Below are positions 59,967 through 64,000 of a stretch of 64,000 nt of DNA, one piece after another. The stretch is from Selaginella tamariscina (lineage: Eukaryota; Streptophyta; Lycopodiopsida; Selaginellales; Selaginellaceae). Within the stretch, counting starts at the first letter, position 1, and each line of letters opens with the position of its first letter. The stretch spans positions 393,430 to 457,429 of the forward strand of contig PUQB01000051.1 of NCBI GenBank assembly GCA_003024785.1. The letters run 5' to 3'. The position numbers were made by a program, and so were the translations under genes. The notes under the pieces are model-generated. The model had not been told where the DNA came from and made no database searches. It saw only the letters and a program-made list of their open reading frames with translations.

Positions 59967-61730
59967 TGTCAGAGTTTTAACCCAAAGGGCCAACACGTGG
60001 CTGCCAGGTGGCCATTCGGCGTCATCACCCTGTGTGAGCAACGCTAAGTTTCCCAGAACAACCCCAACGACCCCTAGGGTTAGACTCTAATGCCCAAGTG
60101 GACAGGAGACTTAGGGTTTAGCCTAAATCTCCCTAGAATGTCTGCCCCCAGAACCCTTGAGGGATAACCCTAGTTGACTTAGGGTTTAGCCTAAGTCTCC
60201 CTAGAGTGTCTGCCCCAAAACCCTTGAAGGATAACCCTAGTTGACTTAGGGTCTTGCCCTAGAAGACCTAGACAGGCTCATGCCCTAACCCCCATCAAGG
60301 AGATGTGTGTTCCACACTTACCCCTAGACAGAGCTAAGGCATTGTCACTTATCCCTTGAGGAATCACCCTCATCCGGGAGTACAACCCTTTAGGGTGACA
60401 AGGGGTACCCTGAACCATGACTAACCCCTAAGGGTTTGAGTGGCCAAGTTATACCCTAGACCTAGGGCTAGTACTTAGTGAGGACACGAGTGTGCGCCGT
60501 AGGCGGACACGAGTGTTCTGCTAAGCAAACTCCTTAAGGTTAAGTTTGGGATAACCCTAAGCACATGACCTTGTGAGTGCCTCACGAAAGGGCTCCTGCT
60601 AACATGTTTAGGTTGTTCAACCCTTGAATTCCAAGGAGAACACTCCCCTAGCCAAGTGTGCCAAAGCACACCTAGTTACGAGACCTAACCTCCCTTGAGT
60701 GGATGCCCAAGGCTTAGCACCCTAGTGCAAGCACAAGCATGCATGTTTGCTAGAGTATCCAACCCCTTAGCGACAAGCCCATGACATAACCCCAAAGGGC
60801 GTGCCTCGGGCGTTGTACCATGTGACGTTTAGCCTAGTGTCACATCTCCATGTGACACTGCCTTCCATGATGTGGGCTATCATGCCATAGCTCGTAGATT
60901 TAAGAGTTGCACAAAGTGCCACAAACGTGGCTCCTAAATGCCGACTCTAGAACCCCTCAATGAACCCTCAGGAACCAAGTAGCATGAACCTGTCAAACAA
61001 GATCCCACGTTCACAATTGAACAAGGACACGGATGTGCCTTGCTTGGCCGTGAGTGCTACACCTAGCTTGACGTGGAGGAGGAGCTGGAGACAAGCCTCA
61101 ACCTCTGCCTCTTGTAACGTGCATTCTGACAAGACCTCCCAGGCATGGATTCGCCAACGTTAAGGGTAAGCTACCCCGAAGGTGGACGTACCCCTGGCAT
61201 CTGGAAGTTAGGGCGGCACAACAGGGTTGTGCCTTGACGACACAAGCTAGAGCTTGCACCGGGAGAAGAGTAACAAGCTCAGTCATGAACCCAGGAACCC
61301 TCACTCCTATATACTACCTTATTTATGTGACAGAGGCCCCCCCCCTGTTTTCCTGTTTACATAAGTGGGCTAGCACTGAAATCTCATTCCCAGAGGGAAC
61401 ATACTTGGTGAGTTATCCATCAACCCCTAAACCCTAACCTGTCAAACCTGGGGTATTTCTAAGCATATTCGACATGCCGAACTCACCGGAACTAGCCATT
61501 AATCCAACCGGGACATGAAAAACCAAGGTAAGAGTTTTCTAGATGGAAGTGCTAGCTTCGCCCAGAGTTTCTTGCAAATACCTAATGACACCCGGCCGGA
61601 CCATCACAAGATATCCAAGTGCACTAAGCGGGCCTGTTTCTTCTACACCTAGGGCTTATCAACATAGTATAGTAGGTAACAACAGTCAACGTCCAAAGTA
61701 AAGGGTCGAGTCATAGTAAAAACTATGACA
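59967..61730. mobile_element. Solo LTR, TGTCAGAG family, copy 2 (fossil)
   Basis: 1,764 bases colinear with 54738-56569 and with the same TGTCAGAG and CTATGACA ends. The target duplication ATTTG is at 59962-59966 and 61731-61735. The insertion point lies at the right edge of the 693-base candidate LTR, so it came later. No internal region. It differs from copy 1 by scattered substitutions and small indels. Confidence 0.82.
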
Positions 61731-61735
61731 ATTTG

Positions 61736-63349
61736 CCCTAAACTTCATACTCTAAAATTGCCGGCATGTGTATGAATATATTTGCATCTGCATCCATGGA
61801 TAGTATTCATATGAAAATGTAACACATATGTATGCAAGGTGTGTAAGTGTATGTTCTTTCCATCTGGAACTTATCACACGAACATGTGGGTTACTAGGAG
61901 ATTGTGACACTACACTTTCTCGTAGACCTTTGTCATTGTAAAGCAAATAAAAGACATGCTTCAGTGGTCCTTTTACCTTGTTCCTGATTAGCTTGCCATT
62001 CATCAAATTCCCACAAGCAACGTTCTTACTATCCTTGTTGGAGACTTTTTGCATGCTTACCATTTCTTGTTGTAGGGACGTCTTTAGAAAGGGGTGTAGT
62101 TGATATGTTCAACTCGGTGCCCATGGGGTGGTTTTGATGGTGTTTGAGCAAAAAAGCCAGACACCATATAAAGAGATAAAAAAATCCATTTTCTTTGATG
62201 TCAAGTTTGTTGTTTTTGCAGGGTTAGGCAATTCCATAGGAACTTTCTTCACATGTTTTCCAAAATGGTAGCCTGCACAAGAAACATGTTATAAGAAACT
62301 GCATTAAGCATACAATGATTATCACAATAGGGCTGCCATAGAACATATATGGAGATAGACATTGTGCTAATGTTCCTAGTGCCCTCTTCTCCACGCACTA
62401 AGTATCCCCCCATTGGTAAGGCTTATAAAGGAAAACAATGCAGAAAACAATGCCTTTTTTTTAATATATTTTTAGGAGTATTAACAATTTTTATGCACAT
62501 TTTTTAGGACTATATGTGTAAAATAGGGAACCTCATCCCCGAGGTATTGAAATTTCATGCGTCCAAGTTATTGGTGGGTGATAGCAAAAGATAATTTAGT
62601 CCTTGGTGTTGAGATCCCAACCATAACAATTTTTAGACAGCTCCTCTGGGGCTTAATATTTGGGACCTCGATGTCGAGGGTTGTGAGACAAGTTCACCTA
62701 AATTTAAAATATTATCAATACATAGACATGTCTACACAAGCTAAATAAATATTCTTGTTATGTTTGTTGACCCATAAATCCTGGAGCATGTACATCATGC
62801 AAATTGGCATGACAAATTAGTGCTCCACATGTCGTGTTGGAACTAATACCCTAGCATTTGGCTCTTTGGGTGTAATGCCTTATTGCCTAATCTTTGTTGT
62901 GCATATCTTGCTCTTTTATTGTCAGTTTTTAGACTGAATTAGAATGCTCAAAAATTAATTTTGTTCTTATAGAAAACTAATTTCTCCCTGCTTGGTTGGT
63001 CTGTTTGGGTATAGTATTGTATTCATACTCCAATATGTGAGAGTTGTTTTATTTCATTGAAGAGGACGAATTTCTTTTACAACAACTAATTTCATTCTCA
63101 ATCACTTGATTGCTGAGTGGGATACCTATTCAAGAAGAAACATATTTGATCAAGTTGATTATGTCGAATGATGTCAGCATGCTATTAATTCATGTTCAAT
63201 ATCTTGCAATTAGATCATTCTTTGGAAATACACCTCAATGTCGAGGAATCCTTATTGATTAAGACTTCAGCATCGAGGAATGTTTAATATTGTCTAAGTG
63301 TGGCATTAGACATTCCTCGACATCGAGGGTAAGAGCCTCAACACTAATG
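61736..63349. repeat. Second dispersed-repeat copy, continuation
   Basis: Resumes the match to 51.49-53.1 kb right after the solo LTR (ACTTCATACT; CATCTGGAACTT; CCCATGGGGTGGT; GAGGAATGTTTAATATTGTC). No gene recognised. Confidence 0.65.
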
Positions 63350-64000
63350 GTGATAACAAATTACAACCTCAATGTCGAGGTTGTGCAATATTGTCAATGT
63401 TATGTGTATTGATATTCATAATATGCTTTCTTCATTGTAGTGCGTTGATGCGTGCACGCTCATGATGGTTCAAGGTTTACTTCCAACCCACTAGATTTAT
63501 AGACTAATGCAGTAGAAAATATCAAGTACCAGAAATGGAAAACTATTGAGCTAGTTATAACGCTACTCAACAATCTCACTAAATCGAGTGATTATGTCAT
63601 GGACTTGTGAGAAATATAGTTCTAGTAAACCTACTTGAGCCATTGCATTCCATGGAAAATGTAAAGCCTAGGCATAACATCAACTAGTGGTGATGATATA
63701 GAGGAGGAAGAGAAAGACAATGACATGGGAAAAAATCAAAGTGAACATGAGGACAAACCATCACTACATGATAAACCAATTCCAAAGTGGAAGTCTACAT
63801 TTGAAAAGAATAAGGTGCAAAAGTTGGTGAACTTCATTTGACCAAAAGTCTTTATCTCAAAAGAATTCACAAAAATTGAAGAAGTTTCACTAAGGAAGAA
63901 GAAGAATAGCTCCCGTGATATAGAGGTTGAAGAACATCTTAAAAAAACTCATTTAACAAATCAAATTTCGGAGGTTCTTGAGACACATAAGACTAAGGGA
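63350..64000. repeat. Dispersed repeat, right copy, with coding-like end
   Basis: Matches 36885-37700. From about 63.69 kb the plus strand reads SGDDIEEEEKDNDMGKNQSE, then PKWKSTFEKNKVQKLVNFI. After a stop it continues KKKNSSRDIEVEEHLKKT to the window end, a better-kept form of the decayed sense in the left copy. It may be part of an unknown gene or transposon running off the window. Confidence 0.5.

Noticed and set aside
55004-61437. Small open frames shared by the two solo LTRs
   Set aside because: They reflect LTR sequence identity, have no recognisable domain and are not kept intact between copies.

Overview
The window looks like nuclear DNA of a land plant. It carries short runs of the plant telomere repeat TTTAGGG, a COPT-type copper transporter, extensin-like cell-wall protein genes, a Ty3/gypsy retrotransposon and PIF/Harbinger DNA transposons in AT-rich, microsatellite-rich DNA. 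A DOPA-dioxygenase-like gene, a 'fungal-type' FAD-linked oxidase and a DUF7869-type gene would fit a spore-bearing plant (moss, lycophyte or fern) better than a typical flowering plant, but that is a guess.

Layout. 1-4.5 kb: COPT copper transporter (+), last exon of a DOPA-4,5-dioxygenase-like gene (-), a shortened tRNA-Gln-like sequence. 4.5-19.5 kb: what I read as one ~15 kb DNA element bounded by 21-bp inverted repeats (20 of 21 matching). Its left arm encodes, on the minus strand, an FCP1/NLI-type HAD protein and a multi-exon protein with a ParB-like domain followed by a DNA-methyltransferase-like domain. Its right arm encodes, on the plus strand, a DUF7869-type (transposase-like) protein. 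Between the divergent arms lie two arrays of the perfect 18-bp palindrome GGCGGGATTAATCCCGCC at about 45-bp spacing (29 perfect and about 20 imperfect sites), separated by microsatellites, telomere-like repeats and a large AT-rich inverted repeat. The palindrome was seen nowhere else in the window. This element is the most novel item here.

19.7-21.7 kb: a FAD-linked oxidase gene (-) with several frame interruptions. 26.7-57.2 kb: a dispersed tandem array of at least six extensin-like genes or remnants, all minus strand. Most units also carry a fragment of the DOPA-dioxygenase exon, a conserved hairpin and CT/CA-rich minisatellites. The array has been invaded by a 4.7 kb PIF/Harbinger element (38.7-43.4 kb) that has captured pieces of at least two host genes, by a Ty3/gypsy retrotransposon (43.8-48.7 kb), by a solo LTR and a MITE inside one extensin remnant, and by a 1.2 kb Tourist-like element.

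51-64 kb: long diverged duplicates of intergenic sequence (51.2-53.1 kb matches 59.0-59.3 plus 61.7-63.3 kb; 36.9-37.7 kb matches 63.35-64 kb). Target-site duplications show two adjacent solo LTRs nested in one copy. A second short palindrome (CCTCGATGTCGAGG type) recurs through these duplicates.

Many conserved coding regions here change frame by single bases. That could be real decay or residual indel error in the assembly, so 'broken' calls on host genes are provisional.
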